Origin: Effrenium voratum | Taxonomy: Eukaryota > Sar > Dinophyceae > Suessiales > Symbiodiniaceae | Direction of reading: 5' to 3' | Assembly (NCBI GenBank): GCA_963377175.1 | Contig: CAUJNA010003316.1 | Span: 119,501-183,500, forward strand | Length of the DNA: 64,000 nucleotides | Part shown: in pieces, positions 41,951 to 51,105 of the stretch | Position numbering within the stretch: position 1 is the stretch's first letter | Layout of the letters: each line of letters starts with the position of its first letter | The notes under the pieces: generated by a model | What the model was told of the DNA's origin: nothing | The model's database searches: none | What the model saw: only the letters and a program-made list of their open reading frames with translations | Translations under genes and position numbers: made by a program

Positions 41951-42740
41951 ATGAACAGCTTTTCGGGGCCCGAATCGGGGCCCGAATCGAACAACTTTTT
42001 GGGGCCCGGGGCTCTTGGCTGCGGATGTTTCTCCAGGGGCTCTTTGGAGGCCACCGTTTCAATCTGCACATTTGTGTCCACCAGCCATTCTTTCGGGGCC
42101 CGAATGGTGTACGACTTTTCGGGGCCCGAATCCGGGACCCAAATGGAACAGCGTTTCGGGGCCCGAATCAGGGCCCGAATCGAACAACTTTTCGAGGCCC
42201 GGGGCTCTTGGCTGTGCATGTTTCTCTAGGGGTTCTTTGGAGGCCACCGTTTTTGTGTCCACCAGCCATCTTTTCGGGGCCCGAATGGTATACGACTTTT
42301 CGGGGCCCGAATCCGGGACCCGAATGGAACAGCGTTTCGGGGCCCGAATCAGGGCCCTATAATCGAACAACTTTTCGAGGCCCGGGGCTCTTGGCTGCGC
42401 ATGTTTCTCTGGGGGCTCTTTGGAGGCCACCGTTTCAATCTGCACATTTGTGTTCACCAGCCTTCTTTTCGAGGCCCGAATGGTATCAGCTTTTCGGGGC
42501 CCGAATCGGGGCCCAAATCGAACAACTTTTCGGGGCCCGGGGCTCTTGGCTGTGGATGTTTCTCCAGGGACTCTTTGAGGCCACCGTTTCAATCTGCACA
42601 TTTGTGTCCACCAGCCATCTTTTCGGGGCCCGAATGGAATGACTTTTTCGGGCCCGAGCCCAGTGCCCGAATGGAACGGTTCTTCGAGGCCCGAACGGGT
42701 AGTTTTTTCTTGTGGCGCTTGAATACTTTGTGCAAGTTGG
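41951..42740. repeat. GGGCCCGAATC repeat block, right, with higher-order units
   Basis: TTTTCGGGGCCCGAATC and GGGACCCGAATGG units are arranged with GGCTCTTGGCTG and GGAGGCCACCGTTTC spacers into higher-order units of roughly 200 bp (four recognisable). Long minus-strand frames through it are repeat artefacts. Confidence 0.8.
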
Positions 42741-42919
42741 ACTTTTTTGCTTTTTGGGGATCTAAAGCTTGACTTGCCGGTAGTTGAACCTTTCGACCAT
42801 TGACAAACTCTTATGGGCCAGCATTCAAAAACAAAACTGGGCAGGGGGTGGACTCTCGCTACTTTCTTTGTCAAGCTCCAGCCGCCTGACTTCACGTCGG
42901 TTGCCAAAGGGGGCGTGCC

Positions 42920-43469
42920 ATGGTTGTGATAAAGAGCGAGCTGGGGGAGATGAAGAACACCAAGAAGCTGCAGGCGGACCCCGTGAATGTCAAAAGTACA
43001 ACTAAGAGACGGCAGCTTGGAATAACAGTTCAGTCAATAATTGTAGTATGTGTTTTATTATCTCTTCAACTGTGTTCTTGAGCCTGCCCAAAACATCTTT
43101 GCAAACTGCACTGGGCCAGGTACGAGAACAGCCGGCGCTGCAACATCCGTGTGCGACTCACCAAGGAAGACCTATTGAATCTCCAAAACCATGATGAGTT
43201 GCTTGCTGAAGTAGATCGGCTGCGGCTGGACAATGACTCCATGAAGAAAGAATTAGATTTCTGGACCAAAAGCACTACCATGGGTGCACGGGACTGGTGT
43301 GACCGTCTCCGCCAGGCTGAGCAGAAAGTTCCGTGAAGCAGCTGAAAAGAACGCGCGGCTTGAAGAGGCCCTGCGTGATTTAAACAGCAAGTTGGACCAG
43401 CTTGCGCTTATGACAAACTGCGCTCGCGCAGTTTGTTTTGAGGCGAAAGCAGCCAGCGCCAGTGCCTGA
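42920..43469 (+). CDS. Small coiled-coil protein with introns
   Basis: From ATG 42920 (MVVIKSELGEMKNTKKLQAD), further exon pieces at about 43120-43320 (LTKEDLLNLQNHDELLAEVD) and 43325-43469 (EAAEKNARLEEALRDLNSKL) form a heptad-rich coiled coil. The frame changes imply short introns. A perfect 10-bp CTGYG hairpin (43413-43436) lies in the last exon, linking this gene to the 14.7-33.6 kb cluster on the far side of the 8.1-kb transposon. Confidence 0.45.
43413..43436 (+). repeat. Hairpin of the CTGYG family, isolated copy
   Basis: Perfect 10-bp stem ACAAACTGCG/CGCAGTTTGT with loop CTCG. The outer arms are nearly identical to those at 30487-30510. Confidence 0.85.
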
Positions 43470-43774
43470 GGCAAACCTGGCAGCTGCCATATGACGGGGT
43501 CTCACTGGCGCTGTCCAGCTGTATCTCTTTTCCATTGGCATGGGGCAATGCCGGAAAAAAAGAGAGCAGCTGCGCGTTCACGGCCTTTTGCTTCTTGCTT
43601 ATCGGCTGCTAAGGTGGCCAACGATTGTAACCAGTAGGCTGCCAAGTTCCCCTGCTGCATGTTTCTGCCCAAGCGGATCCCGCCCCTTCCCTCTTGACTT
43701 TCTTCTTTGGGGTCCTTTTGGCCATGCAGCAACGCAAGTCAAGTTCAAGCCACCTTGGAGTAAGAGCGCATCCC

Positions 43775-43985
43775 AAAATTCTTCCCCCCCTCCCCCCTCC
43801 CCCCCTCCCTCCCCAAGATTTTCGGCAAAAAAAACACTTCCGAAAAACGGATTGTTTTGACAAAGAACGCGCACGCGAAAAAACAAGGTTTTCGGTCCAA
43901 AAAAAGCACCAAACAAAAAGGCATAAAAAGCATGTCCTTAATGACCGGCCAGTTATGTACGGCCTGGAGGAATAGCATTTTTTAC
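43775..43985. repeat. Inverted copy of 14486-14690
   Basis: Reads from a C-rich inner end (CCCCCTCCCTCCCCAAG) through GGTTTTCGGTCC and CATGTCCTTAATGACCGGCC to GGAGGAATAGCATTTTTTAC. The match to the left copy is close. Confidence 0.85.
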
Positions 43986-44195
43986 ACGGTTTTGCGCTGA
44001 AAAAATGCTATTCTTACAGGGCCTACGCAAATGTAGGCCCTGGACTAATAGCTCGTTTTGCACGGTTTTGGGCTACAAAATGCTATTACTCCAGGGCCTA
44101 CGCAAATGCCTGGAGTAATAGCTTTTTTGCACGGTTTTGGGCTACAAAACTCTATTACTCCAGTGCCTACATTGATGTAGGCATTAGAGTAATAG
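43964..44195. repeat. Three tandem hairpin units before the capsid gene
   Basis: Units of about 73 bp start at 43964, 44040 and 44109. Each folds as CTGGAGTAATAGC...GCTATTACTCCAG around a conserved loop GCACGGTTTTGGGCTACAAA. Small hairpins GGCCTAC-GCAAAT-GTAGGCC and TGCCTAC-ATTGAT-GTAGGCA lie between them. One unit is left at 14486. They sit 45-275 nt upstream of the capsid start and could be promoter or terminal elements of the virus. Confidence 0.75.
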
Positions 44196-44613
44196 TTTCC
44201 TTCGCCGTACGACTCAAAATGCGTGTACATAAACAAGCATGGAGGTAGTCACCGCCGGAGCCCAGGATGAGCTGACGCAGAGCCTGGACTACAAGCTGAA
44301 AACAAGCAACACCAGCTCCGTCACGGCGCGGCATGACGTGCAGTACTTCCGTCTGCCGCATCCCGCTGACCAGCGGCACGTCCTTCATCGACCCCGAGTC
44401 GATCAAGATCGCCTTCCGCGTCAGGAACACGGAGCCAGCGCTGCGACGACATCAACTACTACGGCCGCACCGTGGCCGTGCACGACCTGCTGAAGGGCCG
44501 AGAGTACAACCGCAACAAGGCCATGGAGGGTTTCGACGAAGTCAACAACCCCCGCATCGCCCGCGCGGTGCACCAGGGCGGCTACGCGGACGTGCTGCTG
44601 CGCCCCACCATGG

Positions 44614-45198
44614 GGGAGGGGGATCATTTTCGAACACCGATTTTGGATCATTTTCGATCACCGATGTCCTGGATCATGTTCGAACACAGAGTGGGTCATT
44701 TTCGAACACATGGGGGGGCTATCCTGCGGCACCCGTGGGGTGGGGGGCCAGGAGGCTCCGAGTCCCAAGTTACCTTGGCTTTTTGAGCTAAGATGTCCTC
44801 GGCGACTTGGGCCCTGTAAAGCCGTGAAAGCTCGGTCTAACGGCCGTAATAACTCGCGCGGGAAACTGAAAGGCCGCTACTACTCCGTGAAAAAGCCGTG
44901 AAAACTCGTGAAATTTCAAGCTCTTGTCCTCGCGACACAAAAAACCTCCTTAGCTCATACGGCCTAAGTAACTTGCGAATCGGAGCCTCCTGGAATTGCG
45001 TGTTGGGGCTGGGGGGGGGGGGGTGGGGTGGGGCAGTTACGTTCGCTTCTTGCTGCGTGACCGTGCGACTGCGTCCTGAGGGGGGGGGATGGGGTGGGGC
45101 AGTTACGTTCGCCTCATACTGCGTGACCGTGCGACTGCGCGCTGGTGGTGATGGCGGTGTTGTTGGTAGCGATGACGACGATGTTGATGATGATGGTC

Positions 45199-45231
<33 letters not shown>

Positions 45232-45894
45232 ATGTTGACCATGTTGATGATGATGATGATGTTGATGATGATGATGATGATGATGATGACGGTAATGATG
45301 TTGATGATGATGGTGATGATGTTAATGATGATGATATTGATGTTGCCGATGAGGATGTCGATGGCGATGACTTTGATAATGTCGATGATGATGGTGATGT
45401 CGACGTTGATGTTGATAATGGTGATGATGTTGTTAATGATGATGATGATGATGGTGATGATGTTCATGTTGACGATGGTGGGGATGTTGATGATGGTGAT
45501 GATGATGTTGATGTTGATGATGGTGATGTTGTTGGTAGTGATGATGACGATGTTGACGATGATGGTAATGATGATGATGATGATGATGATGATGATGTTG
45601 ACGACGATGATGATTATGATGGTGATGATGATGATGTCGCTTTGCGTTCCTTGTGCTTTGTGTTCCCGGGTCTACAGTTGACGATTGTCTCCCAAAAGCA
45701 CGGCGCCATCCATGTGCTACACGTGCATCATGGCCGGAGATCGTGCGCTACATGTGCATGGACACTTGGAAAATGGCCGTGCTGCTGCAAATCACATGCA
45801 CTTGAGCAAAACCGCGTTCAAAAACGAGCCAAAACACGCGTTCAAAAACGAGCCAAAACACGCGTTCAAAAACGACCACCTTCCCCCACCATGG
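44614..45894. mobile_element. 1.27-kb nonautonomous TIR element in capsid copy A
   Basis: The 9-bp target duplication CCACCATGG flanks it (44605-44613 and 45886-45894). Ends are imperfect inverted repeats of about 50 bp. The left end has GGGGGATCATTTTCGAACAC and GATTTTGGATCATTTTCG. The right end, read inward, has GTGGTCGTTTTTGAACGCG and TGTTTTGGCTCGTTTTTG. Capsid copy B at 49884-49965 has the uninterrupted sequence, so this is a verified empty site. A 9-bp duplication with long inverted repeats fits Mutator-like elements. The interior has a GAT microsatellite and no transposase. Confidence 0.8.
45155..45642. repeat. GAT/GATGTT microsatellite
   Basis: About 490 bp of (GATGAT)n with GTT and GGT interruptions. 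It yields a poly-D/V or poly-M frame that is not a gene. Confidence 0.92.
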
Positions 45895-46662
45895 TGGGCA
45901 TCCTGCGCTGCGGCAAGATGCTGCCGCCGCAGCTGAACCTGGTGATAGAAATCGAGTTCGCGGACGCCACAACTGCGCTGTGGTCCGAGAACGCCGGCGC
46001 GCACCCGTCGGGCGCCACGCTGAGCACCGACTTTGAGATCCAGAACGTCCGAGTTCTGGCCTCCCAGGTCGTCCTGGACTCTGCGCTGGTTGAGTCCTTC
46101 AACCGCGCGCTCCTCTCAGGAAGGTCGCTCGTGTTCAGCTACCCCACGGCGCACACGCAGCAGTCCAGCGTCCCGAACGGCGTGGCGGAGCACGTCACCG
46201 TGGCGCGCGCCTTCACGAAACTCATGGGCGCGTTCGTGACTTTTTGGGACAACGACGCGGGCTCCAAAATCCACTTGCTGGCCAACCCGCGGCAGGACGT
46301 GGCCCCCATCGGCGCGGCGAGGCAGGAGGACAGCCTCCTGGAGTCGGAGACATGAAAGGAGCCTCGGAGCACTTCCACTTCCTCTCGGTCCTTGCGGGTA
46401 CTTACGACGACACGGTGCGCAACATCGACATCAGCCGCGTGGGCTACCTGCGCCACAGCTTCATTGCCGGCTTTCCGACCGAGCGCGTGCCCAAGATGCC
46501 ACTGAGTGGCGTCAGCACCCGCTCGGGCGACCTTGCCCGGTTCACCTTCAAGGGCCTGGACGGCACGATGACGGACCTGTTCATCCACCTGGTGGCCTAC
46601 CAGCTGGTGACGCTCTCCGGCACGGGCGTCTCTGTGCTGGACTAAAAAAACGAGAAAAAAAA

Positions 46663-46706
46663 AGCGCGCCGCCCTTCAACTTCGTTTTTGAAGTTGAAGG
46701 GCAGCG
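46663..46706. terminator. Hairpin between convergent capsid and C5 methyltransferase genes
   Basis: A perfect 13-bp stem (GCCCTTCAACTTC at 46671-46683, GAAGTTGAAGGGC at 46690-46702) with a GTTTTT loop lies 26 nt after the capsid stop and about 135 nt from the end of the minus-strand methyltransferase. A-rich runs precede it. Giant viruses such as mimivirus end transcripts at such palindromes, so a bidirectional 3'-end signal is likely by analogy. Confidence 0.6.
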
Positions 46707-46839
46707 CTCTCAAAAATGACAAAAACAACCCGCTGTCCCTCTTCGCCCTTTTTGGTGTTGAGTGACTGCGCCCAAAAAAGCATGCAAAAACATGGAAAAT
46801 GGGCTTCTTCCAGGCCCCTCGGTTTAGAGGCCCGAAGAC

Positions 46840-47394
46840 TCAGTCCGGAATGCTCAGCCGCGCCGCAAGCTCCGCCGTGGCCGCGCGCGCAATCTTGTTG
46901 CACAGCGCAGCAGGAACGCTGTAGAGCAGCTCGCGTGGCTGGCTGACCCTCTCGTGCTGCCCCTCCATCAGCCGAGGCCCCCGCTGCGCAGTGCGGAGGT
47001 GCCTGCCGTCCTGCCACGCGCCGCAGCGGCTGCCGGGCCTGCACAGGCCTCGCCTCGGCCTCCAGCGCATGTTGGTCCACAGCCGCGTCTGCTTCCTGTA
47101 CGGAGTTCCGTACTTGCAGTAGGTCACGTCCACCCAGGGCAGGCGCTCCATGAACGGGCGGGTCTTCAGCAGCCCGGTGGCCGGGTTCTCAACAACCCAC
47201 ATGAGCGGGTCAAAGTGCGCAATGATCTCGAAGTGCCCCGGCGGAAACGTCGTGTAGTCCCAGCTCCGGATGTCGCAAAGGATGGTGGGCTCAAATTTCG
47301 ACACGATGTCCAGGGAGACGACCTCCCAACCCGCCGCCTCGAAGGCCCTGCCCACCGACTTGGTGCCGCAGAAAAGCTCCAGGAGTCTCGGCAT
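46840..47394 (-). pseudogene. Viral cytosine-C5 DNA methyltransferase, copy A
   Basis: Starts MPRLLELFCGTKSVGRAFEA (motif I, AdoMet site) and continues WEVVSLDIVSKFEPTILCD. It then jumps from PPGHF to EIIAHFDPLMWVVENPATG, so the catalytic Cys segment present in copy B (SPVCTEYSRAL) is deleted; about 90 bp are lost. The later part VDVTYCKYGTPYRKQTRLWT is kept, and the end LAARLSIPD matches copy B. It is a short phage/virus-type C5 enzyme of about 200 residues. Without the catalytic Cys it must be inactive. It converges with the capsid gene. Confidence 0.75.
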
Positions 47395-47397
47395 TTT

Positions 47398-47890
47398 TAA
47401 AGAGCAAGATCACCGCCAGTACGATGAAGACTCGAGTAGTAAGGAACTTCGGCCTATAGGGACCAATTAATTTTGGTTTTTAGCCCGCCAAAGCCGCATA
47501 ATTTTCAACCAGCTGAACTCGTCACCAGCGATGTCACCGCTTCGTCACCGCTCCGTTTTTGGTGCAAAAAGCGCTCAAAACGGCCAACTCCGGACCTTGC
47601 TCCATACCGAAGTCGGAATTCCGACCTCGCTCCATACCGAAGTCGGGTTTCCGACTTTGCTCCAAGCTTCCAAGTTGGTAGTTGGTTTTCAGCCCGAAAA
47701 ACCCTGGTGCGGGCCTGGTGCGGCCCTGGGGCCTGGCGCGGGCCTGGTGCGGCCCTGCACCCCTGGTGCCTGGGGCGGGCCTGGCGCGGGCCTGGCGCGG
47801 GCCCTGGTGCGGGCCTGGCGCGGGCCTGGCGCGGGCCTGGTGCGGGCCTGGTGCGGGCCACTGCCGCAGGGGCGCCGGCGGAGGTTTCAG
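47398..47890. other. Viral intergenic region with palindromes and GC-rich tandem repeats
   Basis: Contains the TTAATTTTGGTTTTT block shared with 1576-1720, the palindrome GTCGGAATTCCGAC (47612-47625) and a decayed copy at 47642. At 47705-47860 it has tandem GGCCTGGTGCG/GGCCTGGCGCG repeats of about 12 bp. Lying between the start of one minus-strand gene and the end of the next, it may hold promoter elements. No gene is seen. Confidence 0.55.
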
Positions 47891-48570
47891 TCAATCCTGT
47901 CGCCAGCGCAGGATTGCTCCGGCCTCAGGCACGTCGTTGATGCTCAGGACGAAGGGCAGGCCGCTTGCGAAGAGTGCGTCTCGGAGCTCCGAGTGGAAGG
48001 CCATGTCATGCCCCCGCCCCCTTGTGCCATAGCAGTTCATGCTGCGACCTGGGAAGATGTAGGGAGGATCGGCATAGATGCAGTGCCGGGGAGCCAGGCA
48101 GGGCAGAGCGCGTAGATAGGCCAGCGCGTCCTGGCATCGCACGGTCACATTTCTCGGAGGCCGTTGCAGACGCTGCACGCTGCTCAGCGTCAGTGGCCGC
48201 TGCTGTGTGAAGGAGCCCCACTTTTTCGAGAAGCTGTTGCGCAGCAGGACGTATGAGCAGGCAGCCCGACGCCCGGCACGGCCTCTCTGAGAGCCCACCA
48301 GAAGGCGACTGAAGTAGAAGCGCCTGTTTACCTTGCACCCCACCAGGCGCAGCAAGGAGCGCAGGAAGACCGGGTCTTGCCTCAAGTAACAGCGGTGCAG
48401 GTTTGCGACGGGCTCGAAGACGTCGACACCACGCACCTCCAGGGCCGGACGCCGGGCGGCGAGGTAGTACTCCAGCTTTCCGGAGCCAAAGAAAGCACGG
48501 CGACGTCCCCCAGCAGCCTGTCCATGTGAGGAGCTAACCACGATTTACTTCCCATGTACTTCAGATGCAT
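47891..48570 (-). pseudogene. Viral N6-adenine DNA methyltransferase, copy 2
   Basis: ATG 48570 gives MHLKYMGSKSWLAPHMDRLL. A frameshift near 48495 separates it from the main frame, which has AFFGSGKLEYYL (motif I) and the catalytic DPPYIFPGRS. The C-terminus diverges after LFASGLPFV, where copy 1 continues with another 60 residues, and ends in the CAATCCTG hairpin (47892-47916). Its start codon overlaps the 3' end of the ATPase gene on the same strand, a compact viral arrangement. It would methylate adenine, possibly to protect viral DNA or mark it. Confidence 0.75.
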
Positions 48571-49197
48571 CCCGGGTCGCCTGCTCGTAGATCCTGTGCA
48601 GCTTGTCCTTCGGCAGCAGGGCGCTCAGCTCTTCGACGACGGCGTCCAGCTCGTGCTGGTTGCGCAGCCTCCAGCCGCACCGCTGCGCTGATGAGCCTCA
48701 GCTTCTGGGAGCTCACCCAGGTGCTGATTTGCATGCGCCTGCCTCGAATGAAGAGTGTGTCCAGGGCACCGTGGGCCTTGTGCAGCTGCGGCGTGTCAGC
48801 AAAGTCGTCGATGACTACAAGCACCTGGTACAGTTTCTTCATTTCCATCTTCTTGGACGTCTCGGTGATCTTACGCTGCGCCTCGTCCCACTCGTCCCAG
48901 TAGGCTTGCTCTTTCTCCGCGTTCACCCCCAGGTCCTCCTCGATGTACTTCTTGACTGGGACCCAGCTGTCGTCGATGTGCACGCTGGGACTGAATATAT
49001 AGATTTTCTCAAAGACCGCAGTATTGCTCCAGAATCATGCTGATCAGCGCCACGGTTTTGCCGGACTTGCTGGGGCCGAGGAAGATGCCTGCTGCGCATG
49101 GAACCTGGGGCACCACGGGGTCCGAGGGCTGTTTGCTAGTGTATTCTCTTGTGGGAAAGAGCTTGATCTTCCCCATTCCTTTGCCTTTACTTCCCAA
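48545..49197 (-). pseudogene. Viral packaging ATPase, copy 2
   Basis: Starts at 49197 or at the Met giving MGKIKLFPTREYTSKQ. Walker A is GIFLGPSKSGKTVALISM. A 1-nt deletion near 49013 shifts the frame, which resumes with HIDDSWVPVKKYIEEDLGV, Walker B YQVLVVIDDFAD and the sensor STWVSSQKLRLIS. A second shift near 48680 precedes the tail LHRIYEQATRDASEVHGK. This is the A32/FtsK-HerA family that packages genomes in PLVs and related viruses. It is complete apart from the frameshifts, at about 215 residues. Confidence 0.8.
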
Positions 49198-49297
49198 ATT
49201 CGACGCAGTGCACTGTCGGAGTTTTCAGGGATAAAACTAAAGGCTGGTAACCCTTTGGCTTCCTCTTCGTCTACTACCTTAAACCGAAGAATCAAAT

Positions 49298-49417
49298 GTT
49301 CTACTCACGCCTCGAAGAGCGTTTCGCACTGGAAAAAGAAGCCGATGGGAGCGGCGCTCAGCTTCCTGAGCCAGAAGCTGTTCGCCAGCTCCATTCTGAT
49401 CAACGCGAGGTGTGAGA
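49298..49417 (+). CDS. Small ORF in viral block
   Basis: 39 codons, MFYSRLEERFALEKEADGSG, ending QLHSDQREV. It diverges from the ATPase and precedes the minor-capsid-like start by 70 nt. It may be the truncated start of a viral gene. No family recognised. Confidence 0.3.
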
Positions 49418-49486
49418 ACATCTCCTGCTGCACCTCCGTCGCACAGTCCAGCCGCCCATCGTTCGCCGAACAGGTGGCTTAAAAGA

Positions 49487-49883
49487 ATGACGACGATCTA
49501 CGTGGACAGCCGCAAGAGGGTAGCCGGCTTGGACAGCGACTTCGAGGTCGGAGAGTCGCTGCACCTGCAGAGCGACGCCCGGCCTAGAGGCAGGCCCCCG
49601 GGCAGCAAGAACAAGCCCAAGCCGCCCGAGCTGCCTCTGCCGAAGAGCAAAAAAATGATCCCCGACCTGCCCACGGAGCCAGCGTACGAAATAGACTCCC
49701 CCTTCCAACCCAAGAGGGTGAGATTTCCCACAAAGCCAAAGCCCAAGGCTAGCGCGCTCCCCCCACCCAAGCCCAAGGCAGCACCCATGACCAAGGCAGC
49801 AAGGCAGCTGCCAAGGCAGCACCCATGCCCAAGGCGGCAGCGCCCGTGCCCAAGGCTGCGCCCAGCGCCCAAGCTGCGCCCAA
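49487..49883 (+). pseudogene. Minor capsid (penton-like) protein, N-terminus
   Basis: ATG 49487 gives MTTIYVDSRKRVAGLDSDFE, the IYIDSR...SDF start that I associate with the minor capsid/penton proteins of polintons and PLVs. After about 30 residues it passes into a Pro/Lys-rich linker (GRPPGSKNKPKPPELPLPKS) and CCCAAGGCAGC-type repeats, then abruptly into capsid sequence. The jelly-roll body is missing. A deletion probably joined this gene to the capsid gene. Confidence 0.5.
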
Positions 49884-49965
49884 GGCTACGCGGACGTGCT
49901 GCTGCGCCCCACCATGGTGGGCATCCTGCGCCGGCAAGATGCTGCCGCCGCAGCTGAACCTGGTG

Positions 49966-50165
49966 TGTTAACATACAAGATCGCACTCATGTGTTTTCCT
50001 TGAGCCAACCATATACATCCATGGTCATTGCCATGCAAGCGTATCAAGCTCATGCCGTGTCACATAGCCAGTGACATAAACAGGTTGCACAACTACCTAA
50101 CCACTGTACAAGTCATGTGTGCCATCATCATATGGTACCGTGGGGGTTTGCCAAATATATTAACA
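49966..50165 (-). repeat. Copia B 3' LTR
   Basis: 200 bp, identical to 57189-57376 apart from a 12-bp insertion TGCCGTGTCACA (about 50053-50064) and a few substitutions. Confidence 0.92.
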
Positions 50166-50239
50166 CCCCGCCTTGAATCATGGCTTTCAGCCATTATTCA
50201 CATGCATGCAAAAGTGCTGTACAACGCACTTCATTTGCC

Positions 50240-51105
50240 GTCATCCACAGTGCAAACCGGCTCTCTCTTTTCTCAAGCATTCTTCTACTTCTGCTTCTTC
50301 ATCGGTTTGTGTCCATTCCCGTGGCAGGTGCGACATCGGCCAAGTCCTCTTGCAATCGCTTCTGTCAAGAGTATTTCTGTTGAAACACGTCCGTCTATCC
50401 ACCGGCACCAAGTCGATGGTAAAACCCGCCAGTCCGTGTCACAAAACAGGTTTCACCAATGCTCTGATTGTTCACTCTCCTCATGAAAGCCACCGTAGGA
50501 TAGCGCTCATGGCCTGCTGGCAAAATGCCAATTTGATCATTCTCCACTGCCACCACCGGGTTGGGGTTCGAGACCGAACTCGCAGCTTCAGCTCCTGTAG
50601 ATTCACAGGATACACTGATGCCATCATCTGAAGAGAGTCCATCTCCACTGCTCTCGTTGTTGGTCTTCCAATACCATGAAATCACGCCTCTCAAGCACAT
50701 GAACAAGAAGTAAGTCACATTGCATATGGAAACCAAAAATGAAAATAGCACTAAATACCCATACCATTCTTCTTCCATCTCCTGCTCAGGTTGAGCATGA
50801 ACTCGGCTGAGTCCAGCCACAAAAACAACCCATCTCATACTGACAATACCCCGCCTGGGCCAAATGCTGAAATGCATGACATACAAACACGCGAATACGC
50901 TGCACATGAAAAGACATTCCAAATTGCTGTTTGCACTCACCGAAAAGTCCTCACCTCTACTGCAAGTCATTTGCATAGCTGCCACAAGAAATGCCAGATT
51001 CTTGCTTGAAATGCCTCCACTAATCTTCTGCACTTTCTGCTTAGCTCGGCATTCGTCTAACTCCTGCTGTCCATATGGGCAATTATCCTCCTGAACAAAC
51101 CCCAA
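50240..51105 (-). pseudogene. Pol C-terminal extension of copia B
   Basis: The frame from 51105 joins the end of RNase H by a 1-nt shift. It has several hydrophobic segments (LECLFMCSVFACLYVMHF; YLVLFSFLVSICNVTYFLF), a Ser/Asp-rich stretch and CFVTRTGGFYHRLG. A shift there leads in another phase to CRWIDGRVSTEILLTEA followed by CRTC. This reproduces the TxxGxxxHxxxC...CxxC tail of copia A at 4873-5340. Keeping it in two diverged elements argues that it was functional, perhaps as a membrane-anchored zinc-binding tail. Confidence 0.55.

Larger units (their letters stand above)
44239..46645 (+). pseudogene. PLV major capsid protein, copy A, interrupted
   Basis: Start ATG 44239 (MEVVTAGAQDELTQSLDYKL). 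Two frameshifts near 44360-44460 separate the N-terminal pieces SGTSFIDPESIKIAFRVRN and HDLLKGREYNRNKAMEGFDE. The gene is then interrupted at 44613 by a 1.27-kb element and resumes at 45895 with ILRCGKMLPPQLNLVIEIEF. Later landmarks are STDFEIQNVRVLASQVVLDS, GFPTERVPKMPLSGVSTRSG and the end TLSGTGVSVLD. These match the double-jelly-roll capsid pattern of polinton-like viruses as I remember it. A deletion of about 34 bp near 46350 shifts the frame; copy B keeps this segment. The protein would build the icosahedral shell. Confidence 0.72.

Noticed and set aside
42059..42907. 282-codon minus frame over the GGGCCCGAATC block
   Set aside because: Low-complexity repeat translation; the same repeat is open in other frames.
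44898..46355. 485-codon plus frame with a long acidic D/V tract
   Set aside because: It is the GAT microsatellite read through into the capsid fragment; the start lies in the inserted element.
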